Shown here: positions 44,960 to 56,147 of the stretch, piece by piece
Position numbering within the stretch: the first letter of the stretch is position 1
Layout of the letters: each line of letters begins with the position of its first letter
Assembly: GCA_019055375.1 (NCBI GenBank)
Contig: JAHQIW010000688.1
Span: 42,546 to 106,545 of the forward strand
Length of the DNA: 64,000 bases
Reading direction: 5' to 3'
Origin: Parelaphostrongylus tenuis
Lineage: Eukaryota > Nematoda > Chromadorea > Rhabditida > Metastrongylidae
Notes under the pieces: generated by a model
What the model saw: only the letters and a program-made list of their open reading frames with translations
Told to the model about the DNA's origin: nothing
The model's database searches: none
Position numbers and translations under genes: made by a program

Positions 44960-47900
44960 TGCAGATAGTGGAGTAACGCATCATGCGCAAAGATGAACTC
45001 GCGCTCTTCTCCACTCACTCAAGCTTCATATCAGAAATGTTCTCCACATAATCCTCGATTAGATTAGTTTAGTTGTAGAAGATGTGTTTTCAAGCTAAGT
45101 TCTCTCAATACAGGCGATACAAATGCTCAATAGGGGTTGAAAGTTTTTTTTTTGTACAAGTATGTAGTATTACCGCTGAAAAATGAAGGAATTCAAGAGA
45201 AGTAGTCACTCTTTGCATCAAATAATTTTCATAGAAGATTTATTCGTGATACTCTATCCTTTATGTAACAAGAAGACTTATAAACTTCACGATAATTACC
45301 AATAAATCGACAAAAAAATATGAAGTTTGGAATGGAGGGTTGGCATCTTAGACGTGAGATGTAATCTTCTTTTCGCTCTTACGGCCTTATATGGCAATCT
45401 TTCAAGGACATCAATTTTTTCGTCAGAATTCCCGAGATTTGGACTATTTAATGGGTATTGAACTTTAGTGAAGAGCCATATAACGGCCCCAGCCGGGCAA
45501 ATGAAGAAAATTATGTGTGGGAAAATAATGACATTTTTAGTGTTACAACATAATAAAAAGCTTTTTTCTGAAGCAAGCAGGTTTTTGAAATCACAGAGGT
45601 TGAAAATTTACGAATGATTACCAAACAACCAACGAGAAACTGTCCTGCAGCGAGAAAGGCCTTCAAACAATTGTAGTGTAACCTATCTTTTGTATAGATT
45701 TTAAGAGTTTGAAGTTCACAATGAAAACTACAAAAGAGCTTTGGGTCTATTTAATCAATGGTAGCATAAAACCTTTTTTTATTATTTACCATCTTGTACA
45801 TTTGAGATAAACATTTATCATCGCTGCGATCCTTTGTACTGCTTGGAGCAGACTAATTTTCACGTACGCTTTACTATTTACTCCTCCATAAATCTCCTCA
45901 TAAACCAAACTCACTTCTAAAAAATGAGCATTTTACATCACTTTACATCAACTGGGTATTATTAAAAAAACTTTACCTCCGCTAAAAACAATAAAGTAAA
46001 ATGATTCAATTTCAAATGTTTGGTGACTTATTTATGATAGTTTAAGGTGAAAGAAACTCCTTACACCGTCTGTCTGACGTTTGATTAGCTGAATGAACGT
46101 ACCGGCCTGCGGTCGGACCACATCATCGGTCATTGGTAACTGAGAATTGAGAGGTTGATGATCTAAAGATATGTGGGTTTAAGAGATGAAATAAAAGCAG
46201 GTGTCGAACCCACTGTATACCTCGAGAATCCACAAAACTTTAATGAAAGTCTATTTGATGTGGAGTCTGCTGTTGCAGGCATACGGTTGATTTAAGATTC
46301 AGATTTCTGAAGAAGTTCTAAGTGCTGAACGGGTCTACACCTTCAATGATCGACTAGAAAAAAATGGTTCGTGGAGCGACATAGGTGTGTTGGAGACACG
46401 AAATTTCCAAATCCATTTCCAAAGAACTAGGTGGAAAAAAAATTCCTACTGGACGTGGAGAACAAAAACAATATTGACCTGACTCTTGTCTATTAATCGC
46501 AAATTAGACACTATCGAAAACACCGCACAACCTTTGATATACATCATAGGCACCGCCTTTCTAACAGGTTTCTAAGAGAAACGATGATTTCAAGGAGACC
46601 CGGCACTGAATATGTCAGCACCCTGCTATAGCAAGGCTCCGGTGGACGTGTATCCAAATGCTAAAAGTTAAACGAATAGTATTTCCCTACTGTATAGTTC
46701 CTGCTTTCACACTGTTACGTGCCTCCACTAAGTAACGCTGATTTTTGACTACTGCTTTAATGAAGCTGCTTTGTCGAATATTTAAAGAAGTGACAAACTG
46801 CTCTACAATCTTAATTTTCCGTTTCGGATCGTTTATGATCTGCATCCGCCTCGCGCCATCCGTAGGTGATCGTCGTGAGGACTCCACGTGCACCAGTGAA
46901 ACAATTGTTCTCTGTAGCGTGTGCAAGCGTGTAGTCTCATTGAGTGTTTTTCCCTAGCTAGGGAGAACCTATAATTACGTTCAGGATATAGAGCAGTGCG
47001 ATGGCATTTAATGACACTGAGTTATTGGTGTTCTTCCTCAATGCACCTTATCCTGTCGAGGGCAAAATCAGGGACGTGTATGCTTCCCACAATTATCGAA
47101 AGCTGGTAAAAGGTTGAAAATATTGGCTTATGTGCTGTAGTCACTGAACACTCAAAATACAGAACCGTACAAGATGGTACCTGCAAGTACCGATCTCCCA
47201 TGTTGTGTATTTTTTGCCAGATTAATACCTTTCAAAATCACTTATTTTTTGACCGTACTAACTTGTTGATGTTACGAAATACAAATTTAACGACCCGCCC
47301 CACTAAGGAAGGAGAAAGTGTATTACTGGTGCCGAATTTGATGTCTAGATTGTTGTTCATGTTGATTTGTATAATTTGCTTGATTGCTGTAACAAGATTG
47401 CGTTAATGTAGAAAAGTTAAATAAACAGCATGACATGAAATGAAAGCTTAAAAAGGGATTTGATTCCAAAGAATCTTTCTGTTACAATGACTTTTGCGCG
47501 CGCCACTGCTTTTTACGCCGTACACCAGATAACATCCTTCTAATAAACTCGATTTCAAGTTTCATTTGGAGGAGTTGAGGTCCCATTGCTCTCTTTCTCC
47601 ATTTATGACACCATTTCAATTGTTCTAGTTTGCGGCGCAGGTGATGAAACTTTGGGCGGCTGTCACAGAAGAAGGCTGATCTGATAGAATGGAACATCTT
47701 CAATTATTCTTCTCACCTATCTCCAAAAACTACTGTGAGAAGGATTTACCTACAAAACCCTCCACCCGTATCTATCTAACGATCAGTCAGATGTTTTCAA
47801 CCTATTCAAACTCTATAAATCTACTGCCCATCCATTATTTTAGTTTGGTGGGTCTGTGTGAGCAGAACATTTGTACGCGATTACTGCTCAAGAAACATAG

Positions 47901-48500
47901 AATACTGAGGGAAGCACTCGTCCCCAACATAAATCGCAGGAATTTTCTCCTATACTTACTTTGTTGAAAGTTTCGATGTCTAGAAAACGGTTCGAGGCAA
48001 AAATGGCAGTAGTGGGAGTTCGTTTCTGCCTTCATTCCGCTTGGACATTGTCCCAAATTGTTCTTCAGTCCCAACCGTTTTATAGACTTGCTTTTTCAAA
48101 AGTCATATATGGCCACCAGCATATCCTGCACAACGACGAAGACAATCAGCGATGGGGTTGAGATTACGGGGAATATGGCATTATCAATAACGAGTGCGCC
48201 CCGTCCGAAAGAGCCACTTGTTCTGGATACAGTGGAGCCTTGACTTTTCCTAAACACGGTGTTTTACCCATTGGTAACTCCGCTCGATTTCTTTCGCTTT
48301 AATCAAAAAGTACTCAAAATACTTTTCTTTGAGCACATGTGAGAGGTGAATGATGCATTGGTATCACAGCAACCTCTGCACGAATGGTCCTTTACTTGGA
48401 AAACTCCGTAGAAAAATCGTAAAAGCGGTGCGTACGGGGAGGTTTTCTTATACTAGATGCCAAATTCTAGGTGTAGTTGATTTTTTTTCGTTTGAGTGGT
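44960..48500. other. No recognisable gene
   Basis: Several 65-92 codon frames (46.69-46.96, 47.20-47.70, 47.69-48.24 kb) overlap each other on opposite strands and show no domain. I recognised no RNA gene or repeat here. Confidence 0.4.
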
Positions 48501-48543
48501 GGAGGTATTTGGCTAACTGGATTGTGGGCGTTCTAATCCTTCA

Positions 48544-48578
48544 GGCTCTGAAGAAAGCAAAATGCCGAAATGTCAGCC
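48544..48578 (+). ncRNA. PLE-type minimal hammerhead, remnant
   Basis: GGCT, CTGAAGA, a weakened stem II, GAAA, TGTC and AGCC follow the same order and spacing as the PLE ribozymes at 56.1 and 58.8 kb. The preceding AATCCTTCAGGCTCTGAAGA also matches the PLE (TTCAGGCTCTGAAGA). It probably marks the 3' end of an old PLE copy whose body is no longer recognisable. Confidence 0.6.
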
Positions 48579-48694
48579 TTTCAGCTAATTTTACTATAAT
48601 GACCTCGTCTTTTGGCTCATTAAATTGAGAAATGTAATCAAGCCATTATTCAAACTTGTTACTATTTTTGATCTCGCCCCTCGTCCTACAGGGG

Positions 48695-48910
48695 CGCCGT
48701 GGTGCCGAGTGGTTGCGGTTGTTCGTCACGGTGCGCGTGGAGCCGAGCTCCACCCCCCATCTTTCTCCGTCAGCCCAGAACAATTCCCTATGGAACACCA
48801 TAGCAAGGCTATCTTTGAAATCGCAAAGAGACTCGCTCAACCAATATTTTACGCCGTTCAGGAAGGAGACGAAAAACGTGCCGAATGTTCGAAGTACTGG
48901 GATCCGCCCC
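48695..48910 (+). repeat. SINE-B copy, best preserved
   Basis: Box-A-like GTGGTGCCGAGTGGTTGCGG and box-B-like GGAGCCGAGCTCCACC are followed by TGGAACACCATAGCAAGGCT and CTCAACCAATATTTTACGCC. Open frames on three overlapping readings here are by-products. Confidence 0.65.
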
Positions 48911-49173
48911 GTGAAAAAAAAACACTGCGATGACAGATAAAATAAAGTGCCAAATCGTTCTGCTACTAGCTTGTTTGTAGTCTGTATTGACACAAACACT
49001 TTCTCTAATTACAAAAGTAGAGTTCTCAGCCGTTTTTAGTGATAAAAGGCACTGAGTATATATTACCATATTGCCCATTTCGATGTAATCTACTGCACTA
49101 TTCTGACGGAACAATATCCATTTAATTTCTCAGTTTATTGCTAATGCAGTGCTATAACAATTATCGGATCAAT

Positions 49174-49185
49174 AAAAATAGTTGT
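49174..49185 (+). repeat. 12-bp target-site duplication, left copy
   Basis: AAAAATAGTTGT is repeated exactly at 49,619-49,630. The two copies bracket the F1 insertion 49,186-49,618. Confidence 0.85.
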
Positions 49186-49618
49186 ACCTTTCCTTCGAGT
49201 GCTTTATTAAGACCAACGCTCAATTTCAATAGATCCTTTCATTATTATTTGAGCCAACATGTCATGTGGTCTGGTAAGGGCTCTGTATGAAAGGATCTAT
49301 TGAAATTTGAGCGTGGTCTTAATAAAGCACTCGAAGAAAGGTATAATATGATAAAAATACCAGCCAGCTAGCAATCGAGTGCGAAAACACTCTGTGTTAG
49401 GTGAATGTTCACCTGACATAGAGTGTAAAGCGTAGGTCGTCGATAACTATATATGAAGGAGTGTGACGCTCCCGAGAGAACTGACTATGAAAAGATCGAC
49501 AGACGCGGGTTCTGCCCGGCTGATGAGTCTGTAAGTACGAAACACGTGTCTCGGGCTGTACAAGAGCCCTTACCAGACCACATGACATGTTGGCTCAAAT
49601 AATAATGAAAGGATTTAC
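49186..49618 (+). mobile_element. F1 retrozyme-like insertion, complete
   Basis: The 433-bp insertion starts with an inverted, truncated leader (49,186-about 49,284) that is the reverse complement of the unit's end and start. One full plus-strand unit of about 318 bp follows (ATGAAAGGAT at 49,287 recurs at 49,605). It contains the GAGCGTGGTCTT block, the body and a hammerhead, and ends at GGATTTAC. There is no coding capacity. Exact 12-bp TSDs and intact ribozyme residues suggest a fairly young copy. Confidence 0.85.
49509..49562 (+). ncRNA. Hammerhead ribozyme, F1, core intact
   Basis: CTGATGA, GAAA and a GTC cleavage triplet (the optimal triplet) are all present. Stem I pairs GCCCGG with TCGGGC. 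Stem II (GTC..TAC) has a mismatch at its third pair. Stem III again uses the palindrome ACACGTGT. Confidence 0.8.
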
Positions 49619-49630
49619 AAAAATAGTTGT
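49619..49630 (+). repeat. 12-bp target-site duplication, right copy
   Basis: Exact match to 49,174-49,185. Confidence 0.85.
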
Positions 49631-49639
49631 CTCAGAACA

Positions 49640-49829
49640 TCCAGTTCAATTTCAACTTCCACCAACAGTGGCAACTGCCGTGAAGAAGTGTGACCCAAAT
49701 GGACCTGATGCCAACAATCGAACCGCTCTGTTCACTACGCTTTGCCACATCGCCTTCGACCAATTCGCCATGATAATGTTTGAGGTCTACACGGGTTTTC
49801 TTTGTCTTACAGAAAAAAAACTTGAATAA
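49640..49829 (+). pseudogene. Gene fragment X, copy 3
   Basis: The frame reads FQLPPTVATAVKKCDPNG, then PDANNRTALFTTLCHIAF and DQFAMIMF. Fragments at 10.7 kb (minus) and 28.6 kb (plus) share this segment. It begins about 20 bp after the F1 insertion, so the insertion may have cut into the parent sequence. No domain recognised. Confidence 0.45.
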
Positions 49830-50047
49830 GAAGGAAAGTTTGAACCGTGAGAGTTCCTGAGATTTGTGTCGTTAATGGGCGTTTTCTGAAACACACTTCA
49901 CATCTGCCGTAGTCGTGCAAAATTCGCCGTCACTGTACTGCCCACAATAATGCAAGCAGTTTGCATATTCACTGCAAAAAACTATAAGGCTTGGAAACAC
50001 AAGTTTTGTCACAGTAGGAAACTAAAAAAAGGGCTAGAAAATAGTTT

Positions 50048-50247
50048 AATCTGATAGGGATATAACATATTTTGAGCTGTTAGGTCTAGTGCTATGCAGG
50101 CGCCGAGAGAGGGTGCTCTTGATGGGATCCATTAGGACGAAACAGCGCCTGTATAGCACTAGCCCTAACAGCTCAAAACATGTTATGTCCTAATCAGATT
50201 ATATCATTTTGAGCGAGTCTATAAAAGAACGCTCGAAAGGCGAGCTC
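50048..50247 (+). mobile_element. F2 hammerhead element, about 200 bp
   Basis: Bracketed by AAAATAGTTT at 50,038-50,047 and 50,248-50,257, a possible 10-bp TSD. The left part TTTTGAGCTGTTAGGTCTAG and the sequence after the ribozyme CTAGCCCTAACAGCTCAAAA form a long inverted pair around the hammerhead. The end block TCATTTTGAGCGAGTCTATA matches the copy at 14.6 kb. Confidence 0.65.
50112..50166 (+). ncRNA. Hammerhead ribozyme relic, F2
   Basis: GAAA, stem III (ACAG/CTGT with loop CGC), the GTA triplet and stem II (GATCC..GGAC) are present. The CTGATGA block reads TTGATGG. Probably inactive. Stem III is a proper four-pair hairpin, unlike F1. Confidence 0.65.
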
Positions 50248-50518
50248 AAAATAGTTTTGTGCTGTGTTTCTCTTCCATTCTTCAACACCCTTCTGACATT
50301 CTTCTGAGAAGGTTAGTCATTCACTACAATTGTGAAAGAATTTCCATATTCTGGAGCATTTTACCCGCCTGTCCAGACATGCTCAATGTTTAATTGGAAG
50401 ATGAAGTTATTATAGCTAATCTGATACTTGATAAATTTATTGTAATCTTTGGGTTTCCAGTATTAAAGACCCACACATCTGATCCGGTCCACCAGCCATC
50501 CCATAACTTATTGGTTTG

Positions 50519-51325
50519 TTAGCTGATCGTAACGTTGAATTGAGCCAAACTGGCTGAGATTACAGCATCGGATAGAAGTGCACTACGACCTTGGCGGTCG
50601 AGAACATCTAAGATCTGAAGAACAAATTTTTTCACTAGTTGTTAGAACTCATGTGAAAGTGTGTTCAGTAAGATTATGTGATTCTATACAAGTCATCTAT
50701 CATCGAAAAACCTGAAGTGATATCAAAAAGCTTCAGCTCTCCTGCTACGCCTTCTAGAATGCATGAAAAAGGAAAAGGTCCTGAAACTTAAGAGGAACAA
50801 GACTCACTGTTTGCATCACAAGACGTTGTACAAATCCCTCAGCACCCGCCTCGCTAGTTGCAATACCAGGGAAAGTGGTTTGGACATTGGTTGTGGTAGA
50901 GTAGACCACAGCAACAGGCAAAGTTGTGAAACCAGTGACGGTGAAAGGCCTACTACTCGCTGTAACGGATTCTGCCAGTTTTGTAATGAATAGCCAAAAT
51001 TAAATCCTTATCTTGAAGGCCATTCTTTGATCTTGTGATTTTTCTCTCTCAAACACTTTTCTCAGATGTTTTTTTTCTAATTCAAAATTTTGAGTTTTTC
51101 ATGAAAACGATAGAGTGACAGGTGTCAAGAACTAGTGAGATTTTTTATGTATCATTCTGACCAGATTTCATGAAATTATATTCAAGACTTTGAATATCTA
51201 TAGTATCATAACAATTTTCTGCTCATTACCTTGACCTGTAGGCACGACTCCACATTCCAATCACCATCGAGAATGTGGCCCGCCAGCGAAATCACAAAAG
51301 GACCGGTTAAAATTTTGCCATGTTC
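50519..51325 (-). pseudogene. Nematode secreted-family pseudogene, copy 2
   Basis: Three exons on the minus strand mirror the copy at 30.9-31.7 kb. Exon A (to 51,230) ends ECGVVPTGQ before donor GTAATG, but a TGA lies three codons upstream of the CGVVP motif and there is no usable start. Exon B (50,959-50,808, 152 bp as in copy 1) is fully open: PFTVTGFTTLPVAVVYSTTT to GAEGFVQRLVMQT, with donor GTGAGT. Exon C (50,614-50,519) starts after TCTTCAG, reads ILDVLDRQGRSALLSDAVIS and hits a stop where copy 1 continues with YDPLECK. Exon B is better preserved than in copy 1. Function of the family is unknown. Confidence 0.75.
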
Positions 51326-51639
51326 ATTTTTGTCTAGTAAAAGTCTATGCAGATACTTTATACTTGACTAAAAGCAAATCCGTTATTTACATTTGTTCAC
51401 GAAGGAATGACGGACTTGGCACTCAGCTTTTGTACGCGGGTGAAATCACCTTGGCAGCTCTCTAAGTTTTTAGAAAACTTCAGGGTTTCCAACTCGCACA
51501 CTCGAAACGAAAACTCATAGAGCCTTCCTTGAACAAATTTCTTATCCTGATATAAAGGAGTCGGCTAATGAGATTAAATTGCATGTCAAATGTCGTATGG
51601 CAATGATCTGCATGGAAATTCACACAAGAAAAATTTCAA

Positions 51640-52750
51640 TGATTGCACCACGTCAAGTGGCCGCGACTAAAATTCAGTCCCCGCCTTCTCATTTCTGATG
51701 CTCGAACATAAAATCTCCACTTTCACAAAATCAACATTTTAGCGAACGACAGAACGTCGGAAAATGCAAGTGCATGTTCGAAAGAAAATCTATATGTGAA
51801 GATGCTGATCGATTGAAGAAGCATTTTTTTTGAAGAGAAGCATCTTTGGCAACATATTGTTGGTGGCAAAAATTGCAATGCTTGATCGTTGATATTCTCA
51901 TTAGTTTTCCTCATCTAGTACGCCTTAGAAAAACTTTTGTTGAAGCCTAAGTGGTAGAGGGGCGAGTTCAAAGCTTTCACGAATCTCACTGAAAATTCAG
52001 GATTAGGAGATGAGTGAGATGTTGCAAAGAATACACCAACATGGGAAGCAAAAGGGAAACCATGCCAGAATTTTATATGAGTAAATGCATGAAAGGAATC
52101 AGGTACTCGACGTGTGGTAGGAAAACACCATGATAAGAGTGCGAATGTATGGAAATGATAGAGTACAGTAGGACGCTGTTAAGAACGTAAATGATGTGGC
52201 GCTAAGCAGAGGCTTCGTTTTTCACCTCCTCAACGTTTTGAGTTTTCTTGTCCCACAATAGATGCTTATGGATCGCTCTCAATTTTTGGCAGGTTCTTGT
52301 CCGATGTGCAAACAGAACAAAATTTATTGTTATACATCTCACGCAGTGAGGTCTGATTTCAATAGTGTATCTCTTACAATTTCTTAGTGGTTTATCCCAT
52401 TGGAAAGTGCGAAGCGTTCTTCACCTATTATGAGCGATCAATTTGACTCATTCAGACTTTCAAGTTCTTGAAGTAATCTAAAAATTTTCAGTCAAAGCTA
52501 AGATTTAGAACAATTATTGTTTCCGCACAGAAAAGGACTACAATCAATTCGATTCCGACATTTTCGCTATTGGGTGTCTAGTACTTGTTTTCTAGTTCTC
52601 AAAATTACTGTATACAATTTAATTACACACGGTGGACTGAAAATCAGATTTTGAATAACGCTTTACTGCAAATTGCACCTCCAACGAATCATAAAAAAAT
52701 TCTAGGAATCTTTCTGATTGTATGATCTCATTACAATAGTGATCGGTTCC
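51640..52750 (+). repeat. R4 repeat copy
   Basis: CAAGTGGCCGCGACTAAAAT, TCCCCGCCTTCTCATTTCTG and the later CATTACAATAGTGATCGG place this with 32.14 and 38.23 kb. Confidence 0.45.
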
Positions 52751-52882
52751 GGTTTGAAGCAAAAAATTGCCCTCATTAGTGAGATATGAACGAGAAATCA
52801 TCGACTCTCTAACTTGAAGCATATATTCTGCTTTGTCTATTTCGCGAATGACAAAATCAAAAGCCTCCTCAGTGTCGTTCAA
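52619..52882 (-). CDS. Unrecognised 87-codon open frame
   Basis: Reads MNDTEEAFDFVIREIDKAEY and continues acidic and aromatic-rich to a stop. The composition is protein-like, but it partly overlaps R4, I recognise no domain and no splice signal settles it. It may be a single exon of a decayed gene or chance. Confidence 0.2.
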   Translation of the reverse strand: MNDTEEAFDFVIREIDKAEYMLQVRESMISRSYLTNEGNFLLQTGTDHYCNEIIQSERFLEFFYDSLEVQFAVKRYSKSDFQSTVCN

Positions 52883-53355
52883 TCATCAACACTGAGTTTT
52901 TTTTTTTTATATTAACACTTGATGACACTAAATATGCAGTTTTGCGTCGTCTTTTCCGAATTGATAAGTGGCGATCAAATACGATACTTTAGTAGTAGAT
53001 CGGCGAGTTTCGAACACAGTTTTTACAAAATTTTGTCCATTGAGGATTCTCTCCCAATATTATTTTGCGTGAATTACCACTACCTATATCAAGTCGTCGT
53101 GCTGATTGTCGGAGTGGCTCGAACGGGCAGCCGTAAACTTTAATTTCCCTGTCGCGTGCGAAAGTATTTAAAAGTGCCAAATGAAGACTAAATCACTACA
53201 AACTTCATTTCTACAACATCTAACAGATTTCGACTAATGACTGTTCATACCAATGAACAATGGTTGTCATAATTGATCGTGGGCTGTCCGCAATATCAGT
53301 ATTCATGAGACATATGTTCTTTAAGTCTCAGTCGCCGTAAGGTATTCATGTCGAT

Positions 53356-53575
53356 TCACTTTCTCACAAATTGTGACTTTTCAGGTGCAGTTTTGCCTAA
53401 TAGAATTCCACTGTTTCTCATTAACCGTTGAATTCTCTTAGCGTCGTCTGTGCTATGATCGTGTTTGTCACATCGTAATGTGATATGGCGTGGAAAATGT
53501 GTTCCTATAAAGTTCTTATATGGTGGCAGTAAAGGACCGATTTTAATCATAAAAAACATTGGACAATCTGAAAAA
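53356..53575 (-). CDS. Possible orphan exon
   Basis: A good acceptor (CTAACTTTTTCAG, near 53,575) precedes a 67-codon frame including GPLLPPYKNFIGTHFPRHIT and HDHSTDDAKRIQRLM. It looks coding in composition. I recognise no domain and see no partner exon. Confidence 0.25.
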
Positions 53576-54019
53576 GTTAGTGTAGGTTTTCCAGCAACCT
53601 AAAAGTCCGTGATTTTTCAAAGGATAACAAATCTTTGAGAATAAAAACTCATTTCCAACTCTCACTGCATAAATTTATGTGATCTAATTGCATATTCGCA
53701 TTCCTAACTTTATCGTCTCGCATTTTTCTCATCAACGATTCACAACATAACTCTGCCTGCCGCAAACGAATATATTATCAAAGTACAATTACATTGTCAT
53801 TTTGCACCTATAAAATCGTATATTACGACACAAAACTTTCAGTTTCAATAAGCTCTCCAATTTATATGATGCCCATAAATAATCATGGTGAATTGATGTA
53901 GTAAGCAATTACTGCTGTAGTCTGTAGATCGTGATTTGTATGCAGTTAGTCCTAAATGATACTACACTCTGCAGCAATGTGATTCTTTCAAAAACTCTCA
54001 ACAGCAATTATCTGGTAAT

Positions 54020-54345
54020 ATATATCATGTTTTGAGCCTTTTTGAGGTCTGATATGGCACTTATACATCAGTACACAGCTGCTTTGCCTTTCCAGATTAT
54101 CAGTACAGTGCCTTTCGGTACAGTCGATCCGTAGCAGGAACTGCGCCTACTTATAATTGAATAAATGCCGATATATGTAAATTACCGCATTCCGAGTGGC
54201 AAGATCCCCGACATTGCAGTTGGTACAGTCGAGCACTCATGGCTGAACAGGATGAATTATACCTCTATTTTCGACTTTTTATATAGACCTCGCTCAATAA
54301 CAATAACAATCTGATAATTTGATAACATATTCGAGCCTTTTTTAA
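54020..54345. mobile_element. F3 element, decayed
   Basis: The left end TTTTGAGCCTTTTTGAGGTCTG then GGCACTTATAC is the F3 end. The minus strand keeps CTGATAATCTGGAAAGGC as a hammerhead echo. A second F3-like end (GAGCCTTTTTTAAGGCCTG) follows at 54.33 kb. Confidence 0.45.
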
Positions 54346-55089
54346 GGCCTGATATTTCATTCCAAACAGTGCTAGACAGTTGCAGAAGCTGAAAAGGCGA
54401 AACTGTAGTCTAGACGACATAATTTCCTATACTTGTCCAGGTCCAACCTTCTAAATGACTTTAATGTGATCACGTGCATGGTGGTTGCGGCTTCAGATAG
54501 GCCATCTGTCTGCGATTTATATCATCCTATACTAACACAATTATGACTAAAATCTCTTCCACATAGTTTATTCCGCTATCCTTTCCGTGATATGATAGCA
54601 GTCTTCGCTTGCGTACACTGACCTCTTCGATTTCTAGGGATCGTTATTAGTTCATCTAATCGAAGACGAGTGGCATACTTTCGCGTTATGAAATATCACT
54701 GTGCGAAAAACCACAGTCGTTTTAGGAAAACGGATAAATGCTATACATTTCCCATTCATTCAGTGTTTCAGTATATCAAAGCTTTCCATAGTTTAGGTGT
54801 ACACATTCTGCTTTTGTAAGACAACCAAAGCGAATAATTGTTTATTGAATTTACGTTGAAATATTTTATCAAATGAACAAAACATGGCCATCCCCTCATT
54901 TGCTACAAGATATATTAGTTACGGTATAATCTAAATAATATGAATATTCTATTATTGAGTAATTATATTGAATTCTAGGATTCTAGACATTGTGTTGGTA
55001 TGACTGTAGACTTTGGAAAAATCTTTTTTACTCTTTTTTTAGCAATAGTGTGATGTTATAGACATTCATGTAAAATCATTAAGTGGTAT

Positions 55090-55190
55090 GCAGAAAATTC
55101 GACTTCAGGCGGAGGTCAACCCTCATTTCACCCATACTTCGCGCGCGTGTTACGAATAGACCACCAAACCCACTTTGCTGCTACCTTTTC
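55090..55190 (-). repeat. SINE-C copy, tRNA-derived
   Basis: The reverse complement has a tRNA-like box-B region (GGGTTGACCTCCGCCTG). It pairs with the copy at 55,500-55,605 and shares GCGCGTGTTAC and CCCGC/CCACTTTGC blocks. Confidence 0.55.
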
Positions 55191-55499
55191 CTCCTAACCT
55201 TAGACTTTAATCGGAGAAGTAATGCACAGGCTATCTTATATACTTTATGCAGGATGAGTCAATTCTTTGTAGATTATTGCAAAGGTTCTAATCGTAGAAA
55301 TTGGAAGAATTGTGCCTGAATAAATATTTTGAGTGAAAGGTTTTGAATATCCTAAAATTGTAAAGCTAGATTGCGCTCTTCCTCCAAGGACGCATTCCAC
55401 ACTATTCATAATTCGAACACTTGGGATTCACCGTCTTTGGTAGTCCACTTTTTCGTCTGATATTCTGTTATGTCTAAGAAGATTGAGCGATCCCCCAAA

Positions 55500-55605
55500 A
55501 TTTAACCCCAGGCGGAGGTTGAAACCCACGTTTCACCCTTATCGAGAGCGCGTGTTACCACTACCTCCACCACGCGCCACCCGCTTTGCCACCACTCTTT
55601 TTCCA
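55500..55605 (-). repeat. SINE-C copy, tRNA-derived
   Basis: The minus strand reads GGTGGCGCGTGGTGGAGG (box-A-like) and, about 45 bases on, GTGGGTTTCAACCTCCGCC (box-B-like). Confidence 0.6.
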
Positions 55606-55799
55606 ACATAAACTACTCGAAGAGTCAACAAGCTTTGGTCTGTGAACGCATGTCGCCGTCAAACCCAATCAAGCTAACACCTTTTCCTATATTGGTAATC
55701 TAGCAAGAGCTCTTTCATTTTTTACTGCTTTCTAGCATCGGTATATATGTTGTAGAGAAAATCATCATTCATTCTGATTCTCTGAACGTCATTGAAGAT

Positions 55800-55885
55800 G
55801 ATTGAATGCATATCTGGCTTTTTACAATGACTCGTGTTGAGTCAAGTCAGTGCTGTTATCCTTCAAAACAAGTTTGGCTGAAATA
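55800..55885 (-). repeat. SINE-A fragment
   Basis: The minus strand reads AACTTGTTTTGAAGGATAAC, AGCACTGACTTGA and GCCAGATATGCATTCAATC, the middle of SINE-A. Confidence 0.65.
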
Positions 55886-55933
55886 CATACAGAAAGGCTG
55901 ATTTGATAGTTTTTGAGATTTGTTACTGAAACG

Positions 55934-55945
55934 ATTACCACCACT
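55934..55945 (+). repeat. 12-bp target-site duplication of PLE, left copy
   Basis: ATTACCACCACT is repeated at 58,921-58,932, exactly where the plus-strand PLE copy ends. Confidence 0.85.
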
Positions 55946-56111
55946 CGAAAGACCGACTTTCTTGAAACCTCGGCATGTTAATAATATAAACCTTTGAAAA
56001 TGATAAGAAAAGCTTAGGAAACTAATCTTTATTTAGAGCTTCACGAGGTTGGTATCTTCTTCCCAATCGATTGTTCTTCTTTCCGGTCGATGGGTTTTCG
56101 CGTTTGCTTGT

Positions 56112-56147
56112 GGCTGACGTTTCGGCGAATACGCCTTCTTCAGAGCC
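56112..56147 (-). ncRNA. PLE minimal hammerhead ribozyme, minus copy
   Basis: Same sequence as 58,762-58,797 on the other strand: CTGAAGA, stem II GGCG/CGCC with a 4-nt loop, GAAA, CGTC, and stem I GGCT/AGCC. Confidence 0.75.

Noticed and set aside
48625..49114. Four overlapping frames of 94-117 codons as a protein gene
   Set aside because: They lie on a SINE-B copy with tRNA-like boxes and share its repeated DNA, not a protein signature.
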